From contig NZ_AP028664.1 in NCBI RefSeq assembly GCF_041154455.1, positions 4,775,001 to 4,839,000 of the forward strand: 64,000 nt of DNA. Reading direction: 5' to 3'. Within the stretch, counting starts at the first letter, position 1. Each line of letters starts with the position of its first letter. This DNA comes from Variovorax sp. V213 (lineage in GTDB: Bacteria > Pseudomonadota > Gammaproteobacteria > Burkholderiales > Burkholderiaceae_C). The position numbers and the translations under genes were made by a program. Of this stretch, positions 37,916-46,233 are shown one piece after another. A model generated the notes under the pieces. The model was not told the origin of the DNA. It worked only from the letters and a program-made list of their open reading frames with translations, and made no database searches.

Positions 37916-38524
37916 CTAGACCGCAGGCAAGGTCGCCTGCATCGAGGCGCGCTGGTTGAACGCACCGAACCACTTCGCCGTGTTCGGCGCTTGGGCGCGC
38001 CAGTCGACCGAAGGAAAGCGGAAGTCCATGTAGCCGAGCGCGCAGCCGAAGGCGATGGTGCCGATGTCGACGCGTTCACGGAAAGAAGGCGCGGCCGTTT
38101 CGAGCCATTCGAGGCCCGTGCGCACCTTGGCGAGTTGCCCCTCGGTCCACTCGTTCCAGCGCAGCGCCTCGGGGCGCAGCATCGATTCATAGCGTGCGAG
38201 CAACGCGGCGGCGGTCATGCCGTCGGCCAATGCCAGTTCGGTCAGGCGCGCCCAGCGCTCCGGACCATTCGCCGGGAACAACGTACCCGACTGCGTAGCG
38301 TTGAGGTATTCGCAGATGACGCGGCTGTCGAACAGCACCTGGCCGTCGTCGCACAGGAAGGTCGGCACCTGGCCGAGCGGGTTCTTCGGAAGAATGCTGG
38401 CGTCGCGCTTCACCGGACCGGCGGCGCTCGGCAGCTTTTCGATGCGGTCGGCAATGCCGAGCTCGTGCGCCACGACCATGCATTTGCGCACGAAGGGAGA
38501 AGCGGGCGAGTAGAAGATCTTCAT
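37916..38524 (-). CDS. Glutathione S-transferase (YibF-like)
   Basis: A 202-residue GST with a thioredoxin-like N-terminal domain (about 1-80) and an all-alpha C-terminal domain. MKIFYSPASPFVRKCMVVAH places Ser/Cys-type active-site residues near position 9; NPLGQVPTF supplies the cis-proline and DSRVICEYL the gamma-glutamyl contact. The C-terminal IAFGCALGYMDFRFP resembles E. coli YibF. It is the last gene of the gentisate operon (30-base gap after tesB). It could supply the glutathione-dependent maleylpyruvate isomerase step missing from the cluster, but it is not of the zeta class used by NagL, so this is only a possibility. Confidence 0.87.
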   Translation of the reverse strand: MKIFYSPASPFVRKCMVVAHELGIADRIEKLPSAAGPVKRDASILPKNPLGQVPTFLCDDGQVLFDSRVICEYLNATQSGTLFPANGPERWARLTELALADGMTAAALLARYESMLRPEALRWNEWTEGQLAKVRTGLEWLETAAPSFRERVDIGTIAFGCALGYMDFRFPSVDWRAQAPNTAKWFGAFNQRASMQATLPAV

Positions 38525-38554
38525 GCCGATGCAGGTCCTTGGAGGGTGGTGTTC

Positions 38555-39433
38555 TCAGCGCTTCACGCGCAGCATGCCTTCTTGCGCCGTGGAGGCCACC
38601 AGCCGCCCGTCGCGCGTGAACAGGCTGCCGCGGCACAGGCCGCGCGCGCCGCTGGCGCTTGGCGAGTCGAGCACGTAGAGCAGCCAGTCGTCCATGCGGA
38701 AATCGCGGTGGAACCACATCGCGTGGTCGAGGCTGGCGGGGCGCACCTGGCCGCTCATGAAGCTCAGGCCGTGCGGCAGCATCGCAGCGCGCAGCAGGCC
38801 GTGGTCGGAGGCATAGGCGAGCAGTGCGCGGTGCACGACCGGGTCGTCCGGCAGCGGTGCAATGGCGCGCATCCAGATGGCGCTTTCGGACGGGCGCACC
38901 TCCGGCGTCAGCAGGTCGTCGGCTTCAACGCGCCGGTATTCGATGCCGTGCGGCTCCAGGCCCTTGATGCGCCAGCGCTCGGGCAGGCGATCGCCGAGCG
39001 CGATGCGCTGGTCGATCTCGCTCACGAGTCCCTCGGGGCCGTCCACCGTGGGCATGGCGGACTGGTGTTCGACGCCGTCGTCCACCGTCTGGAAGGAGGC
39101 CGACATCTCGAAGATGATGCGCTCCTGCTGCCGCGCCACCACGTGCCGCGTGGTGAAACTGCGGCCGTCGCGCACGCGGTCCACGCTGTATTCGATCGGC
39201 GCATGCTCGCCCGGCAGCAGGAAGTAGGCGTGCATCGAATGCACCGGCCGGTCGGCACCGACCGTGAGGCTTGCGGCCGCGAGCGACTGGCCGAGCACCT
39301 GGCCGCCAAACACGGCGGGCGTGCCGATGTCTTCGCTCTGGGCCAGGAACTTGTCGCCCCCAAGGGGTTCGAGCTGCATGAGCGCGACGAGTTCGTCGAC
39401 AAGGCGGGCGGCGGTGGCGGGATCGGTGGTCAT
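38555..39433 (-). CDS. tesB: Acyl-CoA thioesterase II
   Basis: A 292-residue double-hotdog thioesterase that hydrolyses acyl-CoA to free acid and CoA. FGGQVLGQSLAAASLTVGAD, HSMHAYFLLPGE and TRHVVARQQERIIFEM in the first hotdog, and ASLDHAMWFHRDFRMDDWLL in the second, are TesB hallmarks; the catalytic Asp lies in ASLDHAMWFH. The ATG at 39431-39433 is chosen because it matches the normal TesB start; the frame extends 15 codons upstream. It lies between the FAD oxidoreductase and the GST genes on the same strand, so a role on an aromatic or acyl-CoA intermediate is possible. Confidence 0.92.
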   Translation of the reverse strand: MTTDPATAARLVDELVALMQLEPLGGDKFLAQSEDIGTPAVFGGQVLGQSLAAASLTVGADRPVHSMHAYFLLPGEHAPIEYSVDRVRDGRSFTTRHVVARQQERIIFEMSASFQTVDDGVEHQSAMPTVDGPEGLVSEIDQRIALGDRLPERWRIKGLEPHGIEYRRVEADDLLTPEVRPSESAIWMRAIAPLPDDPVVHRALLAYASDHGLLRAAMLPHGLSFMSGQVRPASLDHAMWFHRDFRMDDWLLYVLDSPSASGARGLCRGSLFTRDGRLVASTAQEGMLRVKR

Positions 39434-39527
39434 CGGGGGAGCGTTCAACGCAGAGGAAGCAACCCTCAACCATAGCAAAGGCCGAGCCCGCGGGCTGTCG
39501 CGGGCCGGTCAACACCACGTGGCGCGC

Positions 39528-40889
39528 TCAGCGGTCGAGATCGGCGCCGTCGGCGACCAGCTTCTTTTGCAGCGCAGGCGCATCGACGTCCGCGAACTTC
39601 GCGCTGTCGCCCAGCGAAGCCGCCGCCGTACCCGCCGCCTGCCCCATGACAAAGCAGCCGCCGCTCGCGCGCGCGGCCGACTGGCCTTCGTGCGTCATGG
39701 CGGCGCAGCGGCCGGCCACCAGCAGGTTGTCGACCCGGCGTGGCACCAGCATGCGCCAGGGCAGCTGGTTGTAGGTGCGGTTGTCGTCGCGCGGAAAGGC
39801 CCATTCGATGCGGCCGTCGGCATGCATTTCCATCGGCCAGGCGTTGATGCCGATGCTGTCGTCGAAGCGGGCCGACGACAGGATGTCTTCGCCCGTGAGT
39901 GCGTACAGGCCCTCGATGCGGCGCGTTTCGCGAATGCCGACCTGCGGCGCGATCTCGACAATGGCCGACTCGGCGAAGCCCGGCACCTCGGCCTTCATGA
40001 ACTTGAAGTACTCGGCAATCTGGCGCCGGCCTTCGAGCTCGCCTTCGGTGAGCTCGCGCGCGTCGACACCGTTCATCGCACGGCCGGCCGCATTGCGGAT
40101 CTGCGTGACGTTGGCACGCCATTCGCGCGGGTCGATGTTGGGCCGCAGGATGGCGCCTTCGCGCGGAAACTTGTAGGTGCCGGGCTTCTGCGCCTGCACC
40201 CGTTCCATCAGATCATTGATGGCCTTGAATTCGCCCACGGCCGCGAGCGCCGGCTGCGCATCCACCTGGCCGACGCGAAACATCGTGGTCGGGAACAGGC
40301 CGCTGCCATGGCCGTCGCCCACTTCGAAAGGCACGCCCGCAAAGGCGGCCACGTCGGCGTCGCCGCTGGCATCGACAAAGGCATTGGCGCGAATCGCCTG
40401 CCGGCCCGACTTGGTCTCGACCACCAGCGCCGCGATGCGGTCGCCGTCGCGAATCACCGCGGCCGCCCAGGCGTGGAACAGCAGGTGCACGCCGGCGTCG
40501 AGCAGCAACTGGTCGGCCGCGATCTTGTAGGCCGAGGTGTCGTAGGAGCGCACGCGGATGCGGCCCTGCATGCCGTCCTGCGGCTTGTTGAGGCCGCCCA
40601 GCGCATCGATGCGCGCGAGCAGATCGTCGGCCACGCCGCGCACCAGCAGCGTCATCTCGCCGTCGCGCTTGCCATACAGGCCCGCGAAGTTGGTCACGCC
40701 GCCCGCGGTGCCCATGCCGCCGAGAAAGCCGTAGCGCTCGACCAGCAGTGTGTTGGCGCCGTGGCGCGCCGCGCTCACGGCGGCTGCAATGCCCGCGGGG
40801 CCGCCGCCGACCACCACCACGTCGTATTCGCCGAACACCGGCAGCTCGCGCGCCGGCTCGGTCAGGGTCTTGTGCTGGACGGCTGTCAT
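39528..40889 (-). CDS. FAD-dependent oxidoreductase (FAD_oxidored type)
   Basis: A 453-residue flavoprotein. The N-terminal dinucleotide fold is YDVVVVGGGPAGIAAAVSAA, followed by TLLVERYGFLGGMGTAGGVT, the glycine-rich segment typical of the PF12831 group. The middle VDASGDADVAAFAGVPFE and the C-terminal NLLVAGRCAAMTHEGQSAAR (second FAD contact) complete the picture. No signal peptide is present. The ATG at 40887-40889 overlaps the TGA of the preceding Bug gene by one base (TGATG); a GTG one codon upstream is an alternative. It belongs to the gentisate operon but has no assigned step; substrate unknown. Confidence 0.88.
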   Translation of the reverse strand: MTAVQHKTLTEPARELPVFGEYDVVVVGGGPAGIAAAVSAARHGANTLLVERYGFLGGMGTAGGVTNFAGLYGKRDGEMTLLVRGVADDLLARIDALGGLNKPQDGMQGRIRVRSYDTSAYKIAADQLLLDAGVHLLFHAWAAAVIRDGDRIAALVVETKSGRQAIRANAFVDASGDADVAAFAGVPFEVGDGHGSGLFPTTMFRVGQVDAQPALAAVGEFKAINDLMERVQAQKPGTYKFPREGAILRPNIDPREWRANVTQIRNAAGRAMNGVDARELTEGELEGRRQIAEYFKFMKAEVPGFAESAIVEIAPQVGIRETRRIEGLYALTGEDILSSARFDDSIGINAWPMEMHADGRIEWAFPRDDNRTYNQLPWRMLVPRRVDNLLVAGRCAAMTHEGQSAARASGGCFVMGQAAGTAAASLGDSAKFADVDAPALQKKLVADGADLDR

Positions 40890-41866
40890 CACTGGATCTT
40901 GATGCCGCGGGTCGAGATGATCTTGGTCATGATCGCCGCTTCTTCCTTGACGCGCAGGCGCATGCCGTCGGGCGAGGTGCCCACCGCCTGCCAGCCCTGC
41001 TCGAAGAGCTTCTGGCGCACTTCGGGCTGCTTCATGATCACTTCGAGTTCACGGCTGATGCGGGCCTGCGCCGTCTTCGAAAGGTTGGCGGGGCCGAGCA
41101 GCGCCACCCACACTTCGAGCGAGAAGTCGCGCACGCCGGCGTCGGCCAGCGGTGGCAGCTCGGGCACCAGCGCGCTGCGGCCGCCCGTGAGGCCGATGGC
41201 CTTGAGCTTGCCGGCGCGCACCTGCGGCATGGCTACACCCGGGGGGATGAGGGCCATCTGAACCTGGTCGCCGAGCATCGCGGTCACGACCTGCGGATTG
41301 CCCTGGTAGGGCACGTGCTCAGGATTGAAACCGGCCACGCGGCTCTTGAGCAGTTCCATGCCCAGGTGCCCGACCGAGCCCACGCCCACCGAGCCGTAGT
41401 TCCACTTGTCGCCGCCCTTGCGCGCCGCATCGAGGAAGGCGGCGCCCGAAGGCAGGTTGTTCTGCGCCACCAGCACCAGCGGCGCCGTGGCAATCAGCGA
41501 GAGGTAAGTGAAATCTTTCGCCGGGTCGTAGGGCAGCCGCGGGTACAGCATCTTCGACGAGGTGAGGTTGCCGTTGATCACGATGCCCAGCGTGTGGTCG
41601 TCGGTGGCCTTGGCCACCATGTCGGCCGCGATGTTGCCCGAGGCGCCGGGCTTGTTGTCCACCACGACCGGCTGGCCGAGCGCCTTGGCCAGCGGCTCGG
41701 CGATGGTGCGGGCGGCGATGTCGGGCGTGGAGCCGCCCGGAAAACCCACGAGCAGGCGAATCGGCTTGGTCGGCCAGGCGTTGTTCTGCGCCTGGGCCGC
41801 CAGCGGCAGCGTGGCGGCGGCTGCCAGGCCGCAGGCGATCAGGAGGGCTCTCTTGGATGCGTGCAT
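40889..41866 (-). CDS. Bug-family (TctC-like) periplasmic solute-binding protein, second copy
   Basis: A 325-residue extracytoplasmic binding protein of the tripartite tricarboxylate receptor family, which is greatly expanded in Bordetella, Cupriavidus and Variovorax. A signal peptide (MHASKRALLIACGLAAAATL, cleavage after AQA) precedes the family start WPTKPIRLLVGFPGGSTPDI. Other hallmarks are VVDNKPGASGNIAADMVAK and MLGDQVQMALIPPGVAMPQV. The ATG at 41864-41866 is chosen from the signal peptide; it lacks a clear ribosome-binding site, and an upstream GTG directly after the previous stop is possible. Its product may capture aromatic or carboxylic acids for this operon. Confidence 0.9.
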   Translation of the reverse strand: MHASKRALLIACGLAAAATLPLAAQAQNNAWPTKPIRLLVGFPGGSTPDIAARTIAEPLAKALGQPVVVDNKPGASGNIAADMVAKATDDHTLGIVINGNLTSSKMLYPRLPYDPAKDFTYLSLIATAPLVLVAQNNLPSGAAFLDAARKGGDKWNYGSVGVGSVGHLGMELLKSRVAGFNPEHVPYQGNPQVVTAMLGDQVQMALIPPGVAMPQVRAGKLKAIGLTGGRSALVPELPPLADAGVRDFSLEVWVALLGPANLSKTAQARISRELEVIMKQPEVRQKLFEQGWQAVGTSPDGMRLRVKEEAAIMTKIISTRGIKIQ

Positions 41867-41914
41867 GGAAGGTGAAAAAGAGACTGTGAAAAAACGTAAT
41901 GGTACTGATGGCAC

Positions 41915-42898
41915 CTATTCGAGGCTGATGTTGCCCCGGCGCACCAGTTCGCCATACACCTTGGACTTGGCCTCGGCGTTGCGCTCGATCTCCTCGGGCG
42001 ACCAGGCGAGCGGCTCGAACGCGAAGGTGTCGAAGCGGGCGCGGATCTCGGGGTCGGCAATGACCTTGGCCACGTCGGCGTTGATCCTGGCCTTGACGGC
42101 GGCCGGCACGCCCTTGGGCGCGAGCAGCGAGACGAAGGAGTTCACCTCGAGCGAGGCCGGCCCGCCGGCTTCGGCCATGGTCGGCACGTCCGGCAGCTGC
42201 GGAATGCGCCTGGGCGCGGCAATGGCCAGGTAGCGCAGCTTGCCGGCCTTGTAGATGCCCTGGCTCGACGGAATGCTCGCAAAGCTCCACGGCACATCGC
42301 CCGTACCCACGTTGGAGAACAGCTGCGACACCTCGCGGTAGGGCGCATGCCGCATGCGGATGCCCGTGAGCGCCTCGAGCTGCTGCGCGCCCAGGTGGCC
42401 CGGGCTGCCCACGCCCCACGAGCCATAGACGATGGCTTCGGGATGGGCCTTGGCGTCGGCGATCAGGTCGCTCATGTTCTTCCACTTCGACTCGCTGGAC
42501 ACCGCCACGAAGAACGGTGTGCGAAACAGCGAGGCCACGGGGTCGAAGTGCTGCAGCGTCACGAAATTGCGCGACTTGTACAGGTGCGGCAGCGCCGCGA
42601 TGTGCTCGCTGTCGAGCTGCAGCAGCGTGTAGCCATCGGGTGCGGCGCGCCGTGCCTGGTCGATGGCGATGAAGCCGCCGCCGCCGGGCTTGTTATCGAT
42701 CACCACACGCTGGTTCCACAGGCGCGAGAGCTTGTCGGACACCAGCCGCAGCACCGCGTCGGGTCCGCTGCCGGCGGCAAAGGGCGTGACCAGGGTCACC
42801 GGCTTGTTCGGAAAGTCGCTGGCCTGCGCCAGGACGGCAGCGCTGGCCGAAAGGGCGATGAGCCCCGTCAACAGCGCACGCGAGATGTTGTGGTTCAT
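41915..42898 (-). CDS. Bug-family (TctC-like) periplasmic solute-binding protein, first copy
   Basis: A 327-residue member of the same receptor family. Signal peptide MNHNISRALLTGLIALSASA with cleavage after VLA or AQA, then FPNKPVTLVTPFAAGSGPDA, VVIDNKPGGGGFIAIDQAR and GHLGAQQLEALTGIRMRHAPY. It is clearly paralogous to the following gene but divergent, so the two may bind different ligands. No tctA or tctB membrane genes are in this window, a common situation for Bug proteins. It follows the monooxygenase gene by 60 bases in the gentisate operon. Confidence 0.91.
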   Translation of the reverse strand: MNHNISRALLTGLIALSASAAVLAQASDFPNKPVTLVTPFAAGSGPDAVLRLVSDKLSRLWNQRVVIDNKPGGGGFIAIDQARRAAPDGYTLLQLDSEHIAALPHLYKSRNFVTLQHFDPVASLFRTPFFVAVSSESKWKNMSDLIADAKAHPEAIVYGSWGVGSPGHLGAQQLEALTGIRMRHAPYREVSQLFSNVGTGDVPWSFASIPSSQGIYKAGKLRYLAIAAPRRIPQLPDVPTMAEAGGPASLEVNSFVSLLAPKGVPAAVKARINADVAKVIADPEIRARFDTFAFEPLAWSPEEIERNAEAKSKVYGELVRRGNISLE

Positions 42899-42958
42899 GA
42901 TCCTTTGTCTCCTGGGCCTGTGGCCTCGAATGGTGATGATGGAAGCAATCCGCTCGAT

Positions 42959-44212
42959 TCAGTGCGGCGAAAGCACGGCGTCCGAGCGGCCCCGTCGCGC
43001 ATCTTCCAGGCAATGCTCGGGCCGCCAGGCATAGAGCCATCCGACCGCATCGTAGAAGCGTTCGGGCGTGCGGCCTGCCCAGAGGCTGTTGCGCACCAGC
43101 CGCTCCACGCCCTTGGCGTGATAGAGCCGCCCCATCTCGCGCACCGAAAGCACCACGCGGGCGGTGCGCGGAATGCGCGCGGCCTCGTAGAGCTTGAAGG
43201 CGGCCGGCATGTCGAAATTGCAGGCCTGCACCGCGGCGCCCAGCGTCACCGCGTCTTCAAGGGCCATGCAGGCGCCTTGTGCGAGGTACTGCATCATCGG
43301 ATGCGCCGCGTCGCCAAGCAGAGTGGCCGGACCGTCGCTCCAGCGCTCCACCGGATCGCGGTCGGCCGTGCTCCAGCGGCGCCACGACGTGGGCCGGTCG
43401 AGCAACTGGCGCGGGCGCGCATGCACGCCTTCGAAGTAGGAAAGCACTTCCTCCCTGCTGCCCTCGGAAACGCCCCACTCTTCCTGCTCGCGGCTGTGGA
43501 AGGTGACGACCAGGTTGTATTGCTCGCCATGGCGCAGCGGGTAGTGCACCAGGTGGCAGTTGGGGCCGGCCCAGACCACGGGTGCGTTCCAGCGCAGGTC
43601 GGCCGGCATGTCGGCCACGGGCACCACCGCGCGGTACACCACGTGGCCCGAGACGCGCGCCTCGTCGCCCACGAGCCTGGCGCGCACGACCGATTTCACG
43701 CCGTCGCAGCCCACGATGGCGTCGGCCTTGAAGCGCCGACCGTCGCGCGTGGTGGCGACCACGCCCTGCGTTCCGCCTTTGCCGATGTCGATGGACTCGA
43801 CCTGCGCCGAGGTGTGGAAGCGGATCAGCGGATGCTGCTTCACGGCGTCGTGGATGGCACCGTGCAGGTCGGCACGGTGGCTCACCGCGTAGGGATTCCC
43901 GAAGCGTGCGCGAAAGGCCTCGCCCACCGGCACCGAGGCCACTTCGCCGCAATCGACCGCATCCATCATCACGAGCCGGTCGGTAAAGACCGAGCTCCGG
44001 CGCACCGCGTCGCCCACGCCCAATGCGTCGAGCGCCGCGAAGGCATTGGGGCCGAGCTGAAGTCCGGCGCCGATCTCGCCGATGGTGGCGCTCTGCTCCA
44101 GCAGGTCGATGGAAACACCGAGGCGCGCCAGCGCCAGCGCGGCGGCCATGCCGCCGATGCCGCCGCCGACGAGCAGCACGGTGGGAGGATTTCTCGGGGG
44201 GGTTGTGCTCAT
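42959..44212 (-). CDS. FAD-dependent aromatic monooxygenase, 3-hydroxybenzoate 6-hydroxylase-like
   Basis: A 417-residue group A flavoprotein monooxygenase. The GxGxxG motif is VLLVGGGIGGMAAALALARL with the ribose Glu in LLEQSATIGEIGAGLQLGPN. The DG fingerprint is ADAIVGCDGVKSVVRARLVG and the GD motif is ATLLGDAAHPMMQYLAQGAC, whose PMMQYLAQGA wording is typical of the salicylate/3-hydroxybenzoate hydroxylase branch. With gentisate dioxygenase and a fumarylpyruvate hydrolase next to it, para-hydroxylation of 3-hydroxybenzoate to gentisate (NADH, O2) is the most economical role; salicylate hydroxylation to gentisate or another substrate is possible. It starts 24 bases after the hydrolase gene. 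Confidence 0.88.
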   Translation of the reverse strand: MSTTPPRNPPTVLLVGGGIGGMAAALALARLGVSIDLLEQSATIGEIGAGLQLGPNAFAALDALGVGDAVRRSSVFTDRLVMMDAVDCGEVASVPVGEAFRARFGNPYAVSHRADLHGAIHDAVKQHPLIRFHTSAQVESIDIGKGGTQGVVATTRDGRRFKADAIVGCDGVKSVVRARLVGDEARVSGHVVYRAVVPVADMPADLRWNAPVVWAGPNCHLVHYPLRHGEQYNLVVTFHSREQEEWGVSEGSREEVLSYFEGVHARPRQLLDRPTSWRRWSTADRDPVERWSDGPATLLGDAAHPMMQYLAQGACMALEDAVTLGAAVQACNFDMPAAFKLYEAARIPRTARVVLSVREMGRLYHAKGVERLVRNSLWAGRTPERFYDAVGWLYAWRPEHCLEDARRGRSDAVLSPH

Positions 44213-44236
44213 CGTGGGCCTTTGCGCAGGGCTCGG

Positions 44237-44941
44237 TCAGTCGATACGAACGGTGAGCGAGGGCAGCTTGTCGATGCTCACCTTGAGGGTCTGGCCGGGC
44301 TTCACCGCGCCCACGCCCTCGGGCGTGCCCGTGAAGATCAGGTCACCGGGCTGCAGCGTGAAGAGCGTCGAGAGATTGGCGATCACCTCGTTGACGGACC
44401 AGATCAGGTGCGTGATGTCGCTGCTCTGGCGCACCTGGCCGTCGACCTCGAGCGTGATGGCGCCGGCATTGATCTCGCCCACGTCGGCGAAGGTGCAGAG
44501 CGGCGCGATGGGCGCCGAGAAATCGAAGGCCTTGCCGATTTCCCACGGGCGGCCCTGCTCGCGCATCTTCATCTGCAGGTCGCGGCGCGTCATGTCCAGG
44601 CCCACGGCATAGCCGTGGATGTGGCTGGCCGCCTGCTCCACCGCGATGTCCTTGCCGCCCTTGCCGATGGCCACGACGAGTTCGGCTTCGTAGTGGTAGT
44701 TGCTCGTGAGCGGCGGGTACGGAAGGGCGCCGGTTTCACCTTCGGCCACGGGCACCACCGAGGCGCCGTCGTTGGGCTTGCAGAAGAAGAACGGCGGCTC
44801 GCGGTCGGGGTCGAAGCCCATCTCGCGCGCATGCGCCGCGTAGTTGCGGCCCACGCAGTAGACCCGGCGCACCGGGAACAGGTCGCTCGAACCGGCAATG
44901 GGCAGGCCGACGATGGAAGGAGGCGTGAAGACGAAGGACAT
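44237..44941 (-). CDS. Fumarylacetoacetate hydrolase-family protein, probable fumarylpyruvate hydrolase
   Basis: A 234-residue FAH-fold hydrolase, the size of NagK-type fumarylpyruvate/maleylpyruvate hydrolases. CVGRNYAAHAREMGFDPDRE begins the domain. The metal ligands are Glu residues in NYHYEAELVVAIG and the Asp of HGYAVGLDMTRRDLQ; PGDLIFTGTPEGVGAVKPG is the closing signature. It would split fumarylpyruvate to fumarate and pyruvate, feeding the TCA cycle. AGGAG precedes ATG 44939-44941; the open frame runs 15 codons further upstream. Operon position between the dioxygenase and the monooxygenase supports the assignment. Confidence 0.9.
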   Translation of the reverse strand: MSFVFTPPSIVGLPIAGSSDLFPVRRVYCVGRNYAAHAREMGFDPDREPPFFFCKPNDGASVVPVAEGETGALPYPPLTSNYHYEAELVVAIGKGGKDIAVEQAASHIHGYAVGLDMTRRDLQMKMREQGRPWEIGKAFDFSAPIAPLCTFADVGEINAGAITLEVDGQVRQSSDITHLIWSVNEVIANLSTLFTLQPGDLIFTGTPEGVGAVKPGQTLKVSIDKLPSLTVRID

Positions 44942-45011
44942 GAAGGCTCCTGCCGCGCGCGGCGGCACATGGTCAATGCAAGGCAAGAAAAGAAAAAAGT
45001 CCGGCCGGCTC

Positions 45012-46097
45012 TCAGGCGTCTTCGAGAAAGGCTTCGCGCAGGATGCCCATCGCCTGCTGCACGGGACGATCGGAGAAGCTGAAGAGCACCACGTCTTCGC
45101 CGGCAGCCGAGAGGCGCAGCGGCGCCCAGGAAGGCACGACGAAGGTGTCGCGCGGGCCGAACTGGAAGCGTTGACCGGCGATGTCGGCGCTGCCGCGGCC
45201 TTCGACCACGCTGTAGACGGTGCCGTCGGTGGCGCGATGCGTCTTGCCCGCGAAGCCCTTGGGCAGCAGCTGCAGCTGGGTGCCGATGGTGGGCATCGGC
45301 GCGCCGCCCGTCAGCGGGTTGATGTAGCGCAGCTTGTGGCCGAGCCAGGCATCGGGCGCTTCCTGCTTCTGCAGCAGGGCCAGCGCCTCGCGGCTGCGGG
45401 CGTAGGGGTAGTTGAAGATCGGCGAGGTGGCCGACACGTGGTCGTGGCGCACCGGCACCATGTTGTGGCCGAAGCGCGCGAGGCTGTTGCCCTCGGGGCG
45501 GGCCACATGCTGCACCTTGGCGTCGTCGTTCTCGGCAAAGCCGGCATCGAAGAAGCGCAGCATCGGAATGTCCAGCCCGTCGAGCCAGACCACCGGCTCC
45601 GCCGTGCCGCCGACGCCCTCGTTGCCGTGGTCATGCCAAGCCCACGACGGCGTGATGATGAAGTCGCCCGGGTACATGGTGGTGCGCTCGCCGCCCACCG
45701 TGGTGTAGGCCCCCTTGCCGTCGACGATGAAGCGCAGTGCCGACTGCACGTGGCGGTGCGAGGGCGCCACCTCGCCCGGCATGATGAGCTGCAGGCCGGC
45801 GTAGATCGACTGCGTGATCGACGAGTTGCCGGGCAGCGCGGGGTTCTCCAGCACCAGCACGCGGCGCACCGCTTCCTCGGCGGTGATGAGGTCCGCCGAC
45901 TCCATCAGCAGCGGCCGGATTTCGTCGTAGCGCCAGAGCGCCGGCACACAGGGCGTGGCGGGCTCGCGCGGCACCAGCGCATGCAGCGACTCCCACAGCG
46001 GCGTGAGGTGGAGCGGGCGGATGCGCTCGTAATAGCCGCGGCGCTCCGCAGCGTTGGCGGGCGACGTGGCGGCGGATTTCTTGGCAGTGGGATTCAT
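45012..46097 (-). CDS. Gentisate 1,2-dioxygenase
   Basis: A 361-residue bicupin that opens the gentisate ring to maleylpyruvate using Fe(II) and O2. The first cupin has QLIMPGEVAPSHRHVQSALR (His-x-His iron ligands) and TPSWAWHDHGNEG (third His). The early RGYYERIRPLHLTPLWESLH and the second cupin segment GFAGKTHRATDGTVYSVVEG are typical of the family. The ATG at 46095-46097 is chosen for the family start; the open frame continues through the promoter without sense. It is the first gene of the leftward operon and is divergent from the LysR gene. Confidence 0.94.
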   Translation of the reverse strand: MNPTAKKSAATSPANAAERRGYYERIRPLHLTPLWESLHALVPREPATPCVPALWRYDEIRPLLMESADLITAEEAVRRVLVLENPALPGNSSITQSIYAGLQLIMPGEVAPSHRHVQSALRFIVDGKGAYTTVGGERTTMYPGDFIITPSWAWHDHGNEGVGGTAEPVVWLDGLDIPMLRFFDAGFAENDDAKVQHVARPEGNSLARFGHNMVPVRHDHVSATSPIFNYPYARSREALALLQKQEAPDAWLGHKLRYINPLTGGAPMPTIGTQLQLLPKGFAGKTHRATDGTVYSVVEGRGSADIAGQRFQFGPRDTFVVPSWAPLRLSAAGEDVVLFSFSDRPVQQAMGILREAFLEDA

Positions 46098-46192
46098 GGC
46101 GGTTACGGCCTTCGCGTGGCCGTTGTCTCCGGGAAACGGCGATCTTCCACCGGCACTACTATTGGCGCAACGGGGCCAAGGAAATAGCCTCG

Positions 46193-46207
46193 ATCTTATT
46201 TCTTGAT
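46193..46207. promoter_or_regulatory. Candidate LysR-type operator (T-N11-A box)
   Basis: ATC-N9-GAT at 46193-46207 is a palindromic T-N11-A motif, the canonical LysR-family recognition box. It lies in the 136-base divergent region, 27 bases from the LysR start and about 96 bases from the gentisate dioxygenase start, the arrangement expected of an autoregulating activator. The sequence also recalls the GAT/ATC half-sites of NahR/NagR operators. Confidence 0.6.
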
Positions 46208-46233
46208 AATGGTGGCGGCAAAGGAGTTGTTTC

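Noticed and set aside
41915..42898. A full tripartite tricarboxylate transporter in the gentisate operon
   Set aside because: Only receptor genes are present; no TctA (12-helix) or TctB (4-helix) protein is encoded in the window.
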